Under the pieces are notes generated by a model. The model had not been told where the DNA came from and ran no database searches. It was given only the letters and a program-made list of their open reading frames with translations. 64,000 bases of DNA from Acidobacteriota bacterium (GTDB lineage: Bacteria > Acidobacteriota > Blastocatellia > Chloracidobacteriales > JADJPF01). The first letter of the stretch is position 1. Each line of letters begins with the position of its first letter. The position numbers were made by a program, and so were the translations under genes. The stretch is taken from assembly GCA_016213785.1 (NCBI GenBank), contig JACQZQ010000061.1:1-64000 (forward strand), read 5' to 3'. Of this stretch, positions 26,701 through 35,201 are shown one piece after another.

Positions 26701-28908
26701 TTGGTAGAACTTTATCCTGTTGCATTTGCTCGTTTGCTTAAAAGAATGTTTCTAGAGTATGAGCGTGAAGGAAAAATCTTTGATTTACCAAAAAGTAAGT
26801 TTTATCAAAATGATTCAGGTGTTGATTTAAGCGTTAAACTCCATGACTTAAATGCTGCTACACCAGTTGGCCCAGCAGCTGGGCCACAAAGCCAATTAGC
26901 TCAAAATATTGTACTTTCCTGGCTTACAGGCTCACGAATAATTGAGCTTAAGACAGTTCAAATTAATGATGAGCTAAAAATTCCTCGCCCTTGTATTGAT
27001 GCTACTAATGTTGGCTATAACGTTGAATGGTCACAAGAATTAAAACTTAATAAATCATTAGAAGAATATGTAGCGGGTTCAATGCTAATAGAAATACTTA
27101 GGCATGCTGATATTCCAGCAGGCGCTAAAACTTCTAGTGGAGACACTATTTATGATATGAGCGTTGGTTATGATTTAGCTGGTATTTGCTCACCTCAAGT
27201 TCGTAGCTGGATAGAGAAAATGCATAATTCCAGTGATATTATTGAAAAGCTTCGTGCTCAAATCCCAAAAGAGTATTCAGAGTTTCGGGATATAGATTTT
27301 AACCCTCGAATTAGTAATTCCATTACACTTTCTACTTTTCATGGTTGCCCTGCAAATGAAATAGAAAAAATCGTAGAGTTTTTACTTGAAGAGTTAAACA
27401 CGCATACAATTATAAAAATGAATCCTACCTTGCTTGGTCAAGAAATGGTCGAACATCTTCTTTATGACAAGCTTGGCTATTATGAGGTTAAAGTTACTAA
27501 AGAGGCATTTGATAAAGACTTGCAGTTTGATCAAGCCTTAGATATTTGTTATAGATTAGGAAAACTAGCAGCACAAAAAGGTAAAAAACTTGGGGTAAAA
27601 TTCTCTAATACATTAGTTGTTCGTAACCATAAAACTTTCTTTAATGATAAGGAAATGTATTTATCTGGTGCTCCGTTGCATGTAATTACACTTAATCTAG
27701 TTAAGAAGTTTCGAGAGGCAATAGGAGAGAGTATCCCAATTTCTTTTTCTGCTGGGGTTGAACAAGCTAATTTTCCAGATTGTGTAGCTCAAGGTTTTGT
27801 TCCTGTAACTACTTGTACTGACTTGCTACGTCCTGGCGGCTATGGCCGTTTACCCGGTTATTTAAGCCGTTTAGCTCAAAAAATGAAAGCTTTAGGAGTA
27901 AGTAACATAAATGACTTTGTAATAAAAGCAGAAGGTAATGGAGTAAAAGCTATTAATGATGAGATTAGAAACTTACCAAATAAACTTGGTAAGTCTTGGC
28001 AACAATTTACCGATGAACAAAGGGCATTAGTTAATAAATGGACAGAAAACCTATCCAAAAATATTGAGACTAAATTACAAGAAAATGTTTCTATAAAAGA
28101 TTTATTTTTAGAGCACTCAAAAGAACTAGAAATAACTTTACAAGAAAAGCATCCAGCTATTTTAACAAGCCTATCAAATTGGCTTACATCGCTTTATCCA
28201 TCAGTAGTTGAACGCTCAGCTTGGTTAAATACACAAATCATTGTACCTCGCACAACAGTTGATCCTAAATATAGTAAACTAAAAAATTCTACTGTTCCTA
28301 AAAAAATAGGCTCAAAGCTCTGGCTATATGATTGTATTAATTGTGATAAGTGTATTCCTGTATGCCCAAATGACGCTAATTTCTTTTATCAACTTAAGCC
28401 TATGGAAGTAGAGTGTGTCATTTATAAAGTTGAAGATAAAGGGGTTAGTAGCTTGCCTAGTAGAACTCTAAAGATAAGCAAAGCTCATCAAATTGGAAAT
28501 TTTGCAGATTTTTGCAATGAGTGTGGAAATTGTGATGTCTTTTGCCCTGAAGATGGAGGCCCTTATATTGAAAAACCAAGGTTTTTTGGTACGTTAGAAA
28601 CAATGAAACTACACTCTAAGCACGATGGATGCTATTTTGAACGTTCAGACAGAGAAGACCTTGTTTATGGTCGTTTTCAAGGTGAAGAATATTTGTTAAA
28701 AGTCCAAAGAGAAAGTAAACAGGCTTATTTTACTAATGGAAAATTGTCCTTAAAATATAGCATTGAAACAAATACTTTTCAGGAAGTAGAAAAGCTTGAA
28801 AGTGCTAAATTAGGTGATAGTCTTGATAATTACTACTACTATGTTTTATTTAATTTGCTTGATGCTATTATGAATGACGAGAAAATAAACTATATGAATA
28901 TTGATTGA
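26701..28908 (+). CDS. YgfK-like Fe-S oxidoreductase subunit (putative selenate reductase / DPD-like)
   Basis: A 735-residue protein that begins at a TTG, supported by a perfect AGGAGG site 8 bases upstream. Residues about 30-470 resemble the TIM-barrel part of YgfK and dihydropyrimidine dehydrogenase (GPAAGPQSQLAQNI, ISFSAGVEQANFPDC). Two [4Fe-4S] ferredoxin motifs follow: Cys545/548/551/555 and Cys605/608/611/615. E. coli YgfK is about 1030 residues and carries an FAD/NAD(P)H domain that I cannot find here, so electron input must come from a partner. The threonine synthase gene follows 31 bases downstream. Substrate unknown. Confidence 0.82.
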   Translation: MVELYPVAFARLLKRMFLEYEREGKIFDLPKSKFYQNDSGVDLSVKLHDLNAATPVGPAAGPQSQLAQNIVLSWLTGSRIIELKTVQINDELKIPRPCIDATNVGYNVEWSQELKLNKSLEEYVAGSMLIEILRHADIPAGAKTSSGDTIYDMSVGYDLAGICSPQVRSWIEKMHNSSDIIEKLRAQIPKEYSEFRDIDFNPRISNSITLSTFHGCPANEIEKIVEFLLEELNTHTIIKMNPTLLGQEMVEHLLYDKLGYYEVKVTKEAFDKDLQFDQALDICYRLGKLAAQKGKKLGVKFSNTLVVRNHKTFFNDKEMYLSGAPLHVITLNLVKKFREAIGESIPISFSAGVEQANFPDCVAQGFVPVTTCTDLLRPGGYGRLPGYLSRLAQKMKALGVSNINDFVIKAEGNGVKAINDEIRNLPNKLGKSWQQFTDEQRALVNKWTENLSKNIETKLQENVSIKDLFLEHSKELEITLQEKHPAILTSLSNWLTSLYPSVVERSAWLNTQIIVPRTTVDPKYSKLKNSTVPKKIGSKLWLYDCINCDKCIPVCPNDANFFYQLKPMEVECVIYKVEDKGVSSLPSRTLKISKAHQIGNFADFCNECGNCDVFCPEDGGPYIEKPRFFGTLETMKLHSKHDGCYFERSDREDLVYGRFQGEEYLLKVQRESKQAYFTNGKLSLKYSIETNTFQEVEKLESAKLGDSLDNYYYYVLFNLLDAIMNDEKINYMNID

Positions 28909-28939
28909 AAAATATCTAATTAAAGTAGGGAAAAATATA

Positions 28940-30184
28940 ATGACTATAAAACATATCACTCGGCTACGCTGTGTAAAATGTTATAAAAATTATACTTTAG
29001 AGCAACAATATACTTGTTTAGTTTGTGGGCTAGAGGGGATTTTAGATATTGAATATGACTATGAGTTAGTAAGAAAAACACTAAATAAAACTAGTTTAGC
29101 TGAACGCGAGCTAAATCATTGGCGTTATAGAGAGTTATTACCAATTTCTGAAAGCGTAGTTTTACCTTATCTGCAAGTAGGTTGGACACCTGTTTATCAG
29201 TCATCTAAAGTTGCACAAATTATAGATATAAAAGATATTTATATAAAAGACGATGGACGTAACCCTACAGCATCATTTAAGGATCGAGCAAGTTCTGTTG
29301 GAGTAGTAAAAGCCATTGAGCAAGGAGCTAAAATAATTGCTTGTGCTTCAACAGGCAATGCTGCTAGTTCGCTAGCTGGTTTTTCTGCTGCTGTTGGGCT
29401 TAAAAGTATTATTTTTGTTCCAGAACGTGCTCCTGAGCCAAAAATCACACAACTTTTAATTTTTGGTGCCACTGTAATTCGTGTCCAAGGTAGCTATGAA
29501 GATGCTTGGTGGTTTTGTCAAAAGGCTTGTGAACGTTGGGGGTGGTATAATCGCAATGCAGCAGTTAATCCTTATCTAGTAGAAGGCAAAAAAAGTGCAG
29601 GTCTTGAAATAGCTGAACAAATGGCAGATAAAATGCCTGATTGGGTAGTTTTTTCTGTAGGCGATGGTTGCACCATTGCAGGCGCTTGGAAGGGTATTTT
29701 AGAAATGTATAAGATAGGTATAATTTCTAGGCTTCCGCGTATTTTAGGGGTTCAAGCTATAGGTGCAAGCCCAATAGTTAAGGCATTTCGCAGCCAAACA
29801 GACTTAGTAATTTCAGATGCACAAACTATTGCTGATAGTATTTGCGTAGGTGAACCACGAAATTGGCGCAAAGCAGTTAAAGCAATTCAAGATTCTAATG
29901 GTGAAATGATTGAAGTAACAGATGAGGAAATATTAGAAGCAATGCGCCTTGCAGCAAGATCAGCGGCAGTATTTGGCGAACCTGCTGGAGTGGCAGCTTT
30001 AGCAGGGCTAAAACGAGCTAGAGAAGCAGGTATTGTTAGGGCTAAAGAAAGTGCTTTGGTTGCAATTACTGGTAATGGCCTTAAAGATGTGCAAACAGCA
30101 CGCCAAGCGGCTGGTAGCCCTATTTCTCTTGAACCAAATATGGATAAATTAGAAAAAATACTAGATGAACAGCATTTGCTCTAG
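28940..30184 (+). CDS. thrC: Threonine synthase
   Basis: A 414-residue PLP enzyme that converts O-phosphohomoserine to threonine. An N-terminal zinc-ribbon-like segment (CVKCYKNY...CLVCG) precedes the synthase fold. The PLP lysine lies in the ASFKDRASSVGV motif, followed by ASTGNAASSLAGFSA and a phosphate-binding glycine loop (FSVGDGCTIAGAWKG). I chose the ATG at 28940, preceded by TAGGG; an upstream in-frame TTG overlaps the previous gene. The upstream steps, thrB and asd, are 17 kb away in this window, so the threonine genes are dispersed. Confidence 0.92.
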   Translation: MTIKHITRLRCVKCYKNYTLEQQYTCLVCGLEGILDIEYDYELVRKTLNKTSLAERELNHWRYRELLPISESVVLPYLQVGWTPVYQSSKVAQIIDIKDIYIKDDGRNPTASFKDRASSVGVVKAIEQGAKIIACASTGNAASSLAGFSAAVGLKSIIFVPERAPEPKITQLLIFGATVIRVQGSYEDAWWFCQKACERWGWYNRNAAVNPYLVEGKKSAGLEIAEQMADKMPDWVVFSVGDGCTIAGAWKGILEMYKIGIISRLPRILGVQAIGASPIVKAFRSQTDLVISDAQTIADSICVGEPRNWRKAVKAIQDSNGEMIEVTDEEILEAMRLAARSAAVFGEPAGVAALAGLKRAREAGIVRAKESALVAITGNGLKDVQTARQAAGSPISLEPNMDKLEKILDEQHLL

Positions 30185-30200
30185 ATTTAAGTAATATACT

Positions 30201-30854
30201 TTAAGTAGAGAGATTAGTACGATTAAGACCTGTGGTAATTAAATTTACAAGCTGATCCACAAAAATTTCTGTTAAAGGTGCATGTTTTATAAGTAAACGA
30301 AAATAAAGAGGAGCATATAAAGTATCAAGTAAAACATCAGCATCAATATTACTAGGAATTTCATTTCGCTCTATTCCTTTTTTAAGAATAGCCTTTGACT
30401 CTGTACGTCGTACAGCCAAAAAACGTGTGCGAAAAGCTTCGGCAAGCTCTTTGTCAGTTTGGCTTGCTCCAATAAGTGTTGCTACTGTCTTTCCATTAGG
30501 GCTATTTAGAACTTTAATTACTAATTTCATTTGCTCACGAATATCTCTTATAACTGATCCTGTGTCAGGATAAGGGAATTGTGGCGCGGTTTCTGCTAAA
30601 AATGCATCCATAACAAGACTAGCTTTATTAGGCCAATGACGATAAATGGTTGTTTTACCTACCCCAGCATGTGCAGCTACTCCTTCTATAGTCAAATTAC
30701 TAAATCCTATTTCATTAAGTAGTTTGCTAGTTGCTTGTAAAATATTTTGATGTGCAACAGGACATCTTTTACGCCCAGGAGTTTTAGTATCTACAGGGCC
30801 ACTTTTATCTTCTTTGATAATTATTTCTTGGTTAAAGGAACTTTTTCTTGACAC
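30201..30854 (-). CDS. TetR/AcrR-family transcriptional regulator
   Basis: A protein of about 217 residues. The N-terminal TetR helix-turn-helix is clear (ILQATSKLLNEIGFSNLTIEGVAAHAG... GKTTIYRHWPNKASL), and the rest is a helical ligand domain of TetR_C type (about 105-215). I place the start at a GTG with GGGGAA about 6 bases before it; an in-frame TTG 27 bases upstream is the longer alternative. A 15-base inverted repeat lies just upstream, in front of a divergent DUF2798 membrane gene, which fits autorepression and control of that gene. The ligand is unknown. Confidence 0.85.
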   Translation of the reverse strand: MSRKSSFNQEIIIKEDKSGPVDTKTPGRKRCPVAHQNILQATSKLLNEIGFSNLTIEGVAAHAGVGKTTIYRHWPNKASLVMDAFLAETAPQFPYPDTGSVIRDIREQMKLVIKVLNSPNGKTVATLIGASQTDKELAEAFRTRFLAVRRTESKAILKKGIERNEIPSNIDADVLLDTLYAPLYFRLLIKHAPLTEIFVDQLVNLITTGLNRTNLST

Positions 30855-30884
30855 TAACGTTCCCCATAATGTATTTTTCAAATC

Positions 30885-30899
30885 GATACGTAGCGTATC
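30885..30899. promoter_or_regulatory. Probable TetR operator
   Basis: A perfect inverted repeat, GATACG-TAG-CGTATC, sits in the divergent gap between the TetR gene and the DUF2798 gene, the usual place for a TetR-family autorepressor site. The 6+3+6 layout is typical of TetR operators. Confidence 0.6.
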
Positions 30900-30958
30900 A
30901 TAATAAATTAAAAAATACTATAAATAAAAAATAGTTAAACAGGCTAGGAGTAAATAAG

Positions 30959-31222
30959 ATGGATAAAAAATATTCACAAATTGTTTTGACGCTTATTTCA
31001 TCGGGGGTTATGGCGCTGCTTATGTCTGGAGTTATGACAATAGTTAATCGGGGTTTAGTAGATGGTTTTATAAGTCTATGGTTTAGAGCATTTGTAATTA
31101 GTTGGTTAATTTCATTTCCTGCTTCTTTAATAATTATTCCTCAGATAAAAAATTTAGTTGAAAAAATGATGGTGGAAAGATCTGATGAAATAGCTTCAGA
31201 GATAACTTCAGTTGCTGCATAA
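30959..31222 (+). CDS. DUF2798 small membrane protein
   Basis: An 87-residue protein with two membrane helices (about 8-30 and 42-63). The pattern SSGVMALLMSGVMTIVNRG... FRAFVISWLISFPASLIIIP is that of DUF2798 proteins, which are commonly found under TetR control. Function of the family is not known. A good AGGAG site precedes the ATG. Divergent from the TetR gene across the operator-like repeat, so it is probably its target. Confidence 0.83.
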   Translation: MDKKYSQIVLTLISSGVMALLMSGVMTIVNRGLVDGFISLWFRAFVISWLISFPASLIIIPQIKNLVEKMMVERSDEIASEITSVAA

Positions 31223-31287
31223 ATGGATAGCTTGCCTACGAAACTCCAACAAATACTAAGCATTAAGCCTTGCTAAAAATTTTAAGC

Positions 31288-31848
31288 TCACTTATTAGAC
31301 GAAAGATTTACACGTAAGCTAAAAAAGACTCTTGAACCATTACGAAAGAGTACTGCGTTAGAGTCACCTTGTCCAAAATCTGGAGTTAGTTTGCCTGTAA
31401 GAAAAGTGCCAGCAGGAGCAAAGTTTTTACGATAAACTCCAAAATCCATTCTTCCATTCATAAATTTATAAAGAATAATACCTTTGGTATAAGAATAATT
31501 ATCACGCCTATAGTAAAGACGATTACTTTCCATTTCTATTGCTTGACCAGTTTCTTCAAAGCGTTTACGCTGGAAAATAGCTTCTTTATAAAGGTCTGCG
31601 GCTTTTTCAAGAGTAGTTTTAGGGGTTTTAGAAAGAATTGGGTTCTTAAAAAATGAGCCACCTCTAAGACCAAGGACTTCAATAGAAACAAGTGTAGAGT
31701 CAGTATCAAGATCTACTTCTGGAGTTTTTTGAGTTGTAGTATTGGTTTTTGTTTGGGTTTGTGAAGAAATGGCTTGAGAGAGGTTTTGTCCAAAAGTTAA
31801 TGTAGAGCAGTAAAAAACTATAAAAAATAAAATTGTTGTACGTGCCAT
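31288..31848 (-). CDS. Exported hypothetical protein
   Basis: A 186-residue protein with a signal peptide (ARTTILFFIVFYCSTLTFG, cut after about residue 20). Next is a Gln/Thr-rich disordered stretch (about 25-45). The C-terminal domain is rich in Arg and aromatic residues and ends in a run of strands (SRVFFSLRVNLSS), suggesting a beta-rich envelope protein. I recognise no family. Upstream lies a second small membrane gene on the same strand, 127 bases away, with no shared operon evidence. Confidence 0.68.
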   Translation of the reverse strand: MARTTILFFIVFYCSTLTFGQNLSQAISSQTQTKTNTTTQKTPEVDLDTDSTLVSIEVLGLRGGSFFKNPILSKTPKTTLEKAADLYKEAIFQRKRFEETGQAIEMESNRLYYRRDNYSYTKGIILYKFMNGRMDFGVYRKNFAPAGTFLTGKLTPDFGQGDSNAVLFRNGSRVFFSLRVNLSSNK

Positions 31849-31975
31849 TACTTTTCAGAAAAAGTTTTTATAAAAACTTTTTCTGCCTCCAAAAATAGAA
31901 ATATTAGGGATTTGCTTAATTTTAATTCAATAGAGTAAACCTTTAAACTAAGTAATAAAAAAATGGTTCAAATTT

Positions 31976-32275
31976 TTAATTAATAAATTCTTCTTCCTCA
32001 TTATTTTCTTCTGTTTCTAAGTAGAGGTCTCTCCAAACATCAGCAGAACGCTGATAAGTCTCAGCAGTTTTTTGCCAGGTTTTAGCTACTTCTTTCCAAA
32101 CTTTTGTAGATTCTTCCCAAACAGCTGTTTTTTTCTGCCAATCTGTTGATATCTTTTGTAGTTCTACTAATAGAGTTTGTGCTACTAGATATTTTTTCCT
32201 TTCCTGAAAATAACGTAACCAGCCAATTACACATAAAATTAAGCTGATTAATGAAAATAGCACTAAAAAAGTCAT
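31976..32275 (-). CDS. Small membrane-anchored coiled-coil protein
   Basis: A 99-residue protein: one N-terminal membrane helix (about 1-20, TFLVLFSLISLILCVIGW), then a charged helix with a strong repeat of Trp and Lys/Thr (ESTKVWKEVAKTWQKTAETYQRSADVWRD), and an acidic tail. The Trp spacing, roughly every 7 residues, suggests an amphipathic coiled coil. A GGGGG ribosome site supports the start. No family recognised. Confidence 0.65.
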   Translation of the reverse strand: MTFLVLFSLISLILCVIGWLRYFQERKKYLVAQTLLVELQKISTDWQKKTAVWEESTKVWKEVAKTWQKTAETYQRSADVWRDLYLETEENNEEEEFIN

Positions 32276-32523
32276 AAAACCCCCTAATTATTAAATAATA
32301 TCTAGATAACTTGTGAAAGGAAAGCAATTAAAATTATCTCTACGACTTAAAAAGTTAATAAGATTAGAGTATTTTTTATAGAAGCAAATTTTATCTAGTG
32401 GGTTTCTGTACGGAGAAATGTAATAAATCAAATTACTTATAGCCAAATGCCCCTACATTAATGTTACAATAGACTCTTTAAAACAACATTTTCGGACATC
32501 TTTAATTAATACCTGAGGACAAC

Positions 32524-32913
32524 ATGGATTTTTGGATTTCTATTGTGCTAGCAATAGTAGTAATTGTGCTACTTGTAGTTTGTTATATTTATTTCTCGAA
32601 ATTGCGTAAACGTTATGAACAGGAATGTTTTGATGCTATGTTAAGAATGCTACTACAACCTACAGCAAATAATATTTCTGCCCTTGAAAGTATACTAAAA
32701 ACAAACTGGATAAGAGGAAAAACAAAACAAGATTTACTCTATCAAGCCGAACTAGAAGCAGATTGTTTATCAATTATGCCTACAGGGGAAGTTCGTTCTA
32801 GCCAACCATTTTTGCAACAACGTTACAATCAGATTTTTACAGCTGCACAAACTTCACAAGCTGCTGTTGCAGAATTAGTAAAAGCTCGTTTAACTAGTTT
32901 TAAGAAATCTTAA
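32524..32913 (+). CDS. Small membrane-anchored hypothetical protein
   Basis: A 129-residue protein with an N-terminal membrane helix (about 3-24, FWISIVLAIVVIVLLVVCYIY) and a mainly helical soluble part. A GAGG site precedes the ATG. No family recognised. The gap of about 240 bases after it is AT-rich and shows no clear element. Confidence 0.65.
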   Translation: MDFWISIVLAIVVIVLLVVCYIYFSKLRKRYEQECFDAMLRMLLQPTANNISALESILKTNWIRGKTKQDLLYQAELEADCLSIMPTGEVRSSQPFLQQRYNQIFTAAQTSQAAVAELVKARLTSFKKS

Positions 32914-33154
32914 ATTTAAATTAAAACTTTAAGACCCTAGAATTATAAAATTACAAAACTCTAAAATTCTAAAGCTTTGATAAATTTTTTAGATAAAAAA
33001 TAAGTATCTTAAATGTTTTTCTTTCCTTATAAATACATATCTTAGGTTGAAGCTAATGCCTGTTTGTGATATTACATAAACTCACTTATTTGGATAGTCT
33101 TTCAAATCAATGAGCTATATGAGCTATACTATTATTTTCTAGAAAGAATACTAT

Positions 33155-34162
33155 ATGCAACCACTTAATGGTAATTTAGAACACATAGAACAATACTTAC
33201 AGCGAGCCATAGCTACACAGCCTAAATTAACAAATGATGATATTGATGCAGGAGAAATTACTGTTCAATTAAGTGAACAAATACGCTTGCAACAATTTCG
33301 CTGGGCAGATAGTAAGTATTTACCCCATGTATTAACTGTACATGTTTTAGAAGATAAACCAGAGAAAATAGAAGCTTTAGAAATCATTTTTTGTGCTCCA
33401 GAGTTTACTAAAATCTTAATGAAAACAGCTAAAGATGCTAATTTAGAATGTTTAATGCCTATTAGAGCAGAAGTGGAATTAGTAAAACGTAATCATTCAG
33501 CTTTAATTTCTGGTAGCAACCGTTGTGCAGTTACTCTAACTTGGCCGAAATTAGAAGATACTTTATCTCTAGCTGATGTACTTGTTGACCAAGATCAAAG
33601 GCGTATTATTGCTATCCATGTTCGTCGTGCAAAAATGCCAATTCTTGCTAGGCTTACAGCATTAAATTCAGAAGTCTATCGTAATAACTATTTATTAATT
33701 AGAGAGATTACTCATATTGGAAGATTACGCGTAGTAATAGATGATAAAACAGGTAGGTTTTTACGGCGCAATGATTTTGTTTTTGCCCAAAACGATGACT
33801 CAGAAGCTATCTGTAATAGCGTTTCTCGCCAACATGCACGAATAACTTATCAAATGGATGGTAGTTTTTATCTTGAAGACACAGGTGGCACTAATTTAAC
33901 GCGTGTTGAACGTGTAGAAGAAGGAACTAAAAAACTTATTGACCTTAGACCAGGGAGAAGCATTATAAGACTTCAACACCGTGACATTATTCACTTAGGT
34001 TTAGCTCAAATTAGATTCCAAATTGTAGACCATATTGACCCAACTGTGCTTGCTGAAATAAGCTCTGAACAAGAACGAACTATTATTAGTCAGAGTAATA
34101 ATAACCAGGAAAGAGTTCCTAGTGTTACTATGCGTTTACCTGTATATAGAACAGATGAATAA
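33155..34162 (+). CDS. FHA-domain protein
   Basis: A 335-residue cytoplasmic protein. The N-terminal part (about 1-100) is unassigned alpha/beta and the middle is helical (LADVLVDQDQRRIIAIHVRR). The C-terminal forkhead-associated domain (about 185-295) shows the phosphothreonine-binding signature ICNSVSRQHARI and DTGGTNLTRV. FHA domains bind phosphothreonine made by Ser/Thr kinases, and one such kinase is in this window (61.7-64 kb), though not adjacent. The N-terminal part resembles the FhaA/DUF3662 arrangement seen with such kinases; that match is an impression. Confidence 0.83.
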   Translation: MQPLNGNLEHIEQYLQRAIATQPKLTNDDIDAGEITVQLSEQIRLQQFRWADSKYLPHVLTVHVLEDKPEKIEALEIIFCAPEFTKILMKTAKDANLECLMPIRAEVELVKRNHSALISGSNRCAVTLTWPKLEDTLSLADVLVDQDQRRIIAIHVRRAKMPILARLTALNSEVYRNNYLLIREITHIGRLRVVIDDKTGRFLRRNDFVFAQNDDSEAICNSVSRQHARITYQMDGSFYLEDTGGTNLTRVERVEEGTKKLIDLRPGRSIIRLQHRDIIHLGLAQIRFQIVDHIDPTVLAEISSEQERTIISQSNNNQERVPSVTMRLPVYRTDE

Positions 34163-34188
34163 TTATTTTAAGTAAAAAGGATAGCCTA

Positions 34189-35055
34189 ATGTTTACTCAT
34201 CAACAAAAATTTGATCATTTTCAAATACATACATTAAAAGATGATAAAGGAAATCTTTTAGAAATTGTACCTGAGCGAGGAGCAATTATTTCTCGTTTTG
34301 AAATAGCTGGTCAGGAAATTTTTTACTTAGATAGAGAAACTCTTAATGATTCAAGTAAAAATGTTCGCGGAGGTAATCCTGTTCTTTTTCCTATATGTGG
34401 GCCACTTAAGGGAGGGAATTGTGAAATAAATGGCAATACTTACTCTATGAAACAACATGGCTTTGCTCGTAATTTAGCTTGGGAAGTTGTAGCAGCTCAA
34501 GTAGAAGAACATCAGGCTAGCATTTCACTAGAATTAAAGACTAGCGATATTACCTTGGCGCAATATCCTTTTGAATTTTTAGTTAGATTAACTTATAAGA
34601 TTACGTCTAATGCTCTAATAATAGAACAAAGATATCAAAATCTTTCAAAAGAAAAAATGCCGTTTTATGCAGGCTTTCATCCTTATTTTACTGCGTCTGA
34701 AAAAAGTGCTGTTCAACTCTATGTTCAAGCAGATGAATATGATAATTTCTTAACAGGTAAAAATGAATCTGTTAAAAAAGTGATTAATTTTGATGAAGCA
34801 CCCGAGGTTAATGGAGCTTTTCATAATGTAAAAGAAAGCCGAGTTAAGTTTAGTAATTTTGGCTTAGGCAAAGCTATAGAAATAACTTTTGAGCCTCCTT
34901 ATAGACATGTTGTTATTTGGGGCTTAAAAGACAAGCCCTTTATTTGTGTTGAACCTTGGATGGGCTTAAATAATAGTCTAAATACAGGAGAAAGTGTTGT
35001 TTATTTAGATGCAGGCTCATCTTTAGAAACTTTAGTTGCATTTAATATAGTGTAA
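34189..35055 (+). CDS. Aldose 1-epimerase family protein
   Basis: A 288-residue galactose-mutarotase-fold protein. The characteristic N-terminal part (LLEIVPERGAIISRFEIAG) and FPICGPLKGGN block are present. The catalytic histidines are in KQHGFARN and FHPYFTAS, and the C-terminal Glu is in ICVEPWMGLNN. It interconverts alpha and beta anomers or acts on related sugar phosphates (glucose-6-phosphate 1-epimerase-like). A ribosome site (AAAAGG) precedes the ATG. It follows the FHA gene by 26 bases but appears functionally unrelated. Confidence 0.88.
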   Translation: MFTHQQKFDHFQIHTLKDDKGNLLEIVPERGAIISRFEIAGQEIFYLDRETLNDSSKNVRGGNPVLFPICGPLKGGNCEINGNTYSMKQHGFARNLAWEVVAAQVEEHQASISLELKTSDITLAQYPFEFLVRLTYKITSNALIIEQRYQNLSKEKMPFYAGFHPYFTASEKSAVQLYVQADEYDNFLTGKNESVKKVINFDEAPEVNGAFHNVKESRVKFSNFGLGKAIEITFEPPYRHVVIWGLKDKPFICVEPWMGLNNSLNTGESVVYLDAGSSLETLVAFNIV

Positions 35056-35163
35056 AGTAAAATGCATAGTTTATTTATTTAGCTTTAGATAAATCTTCTA
35101 TCATTAGCTTAAGAATATTTCCTGAAAGCTAAAGCGCTAAAAAATAAATTAAAAGCACTTAAG

Positions 35164-35190
35164 TAATTAGTAATTAGTAATTAGTAATTT
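35164..35190. repeat. Short tandem repeat TAATTAG, about 4 copies
   Basis: A 7-base unit TAATTAG repeats three times perfectly, with a partial fourth (TAATTT), just before the Tex ribosome site. It could be a phase-variable tract or simply AT-rich repetition. Confidence 0.8.
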
Positions 35191-35201
35191 AGAGGTATTT
35201 A

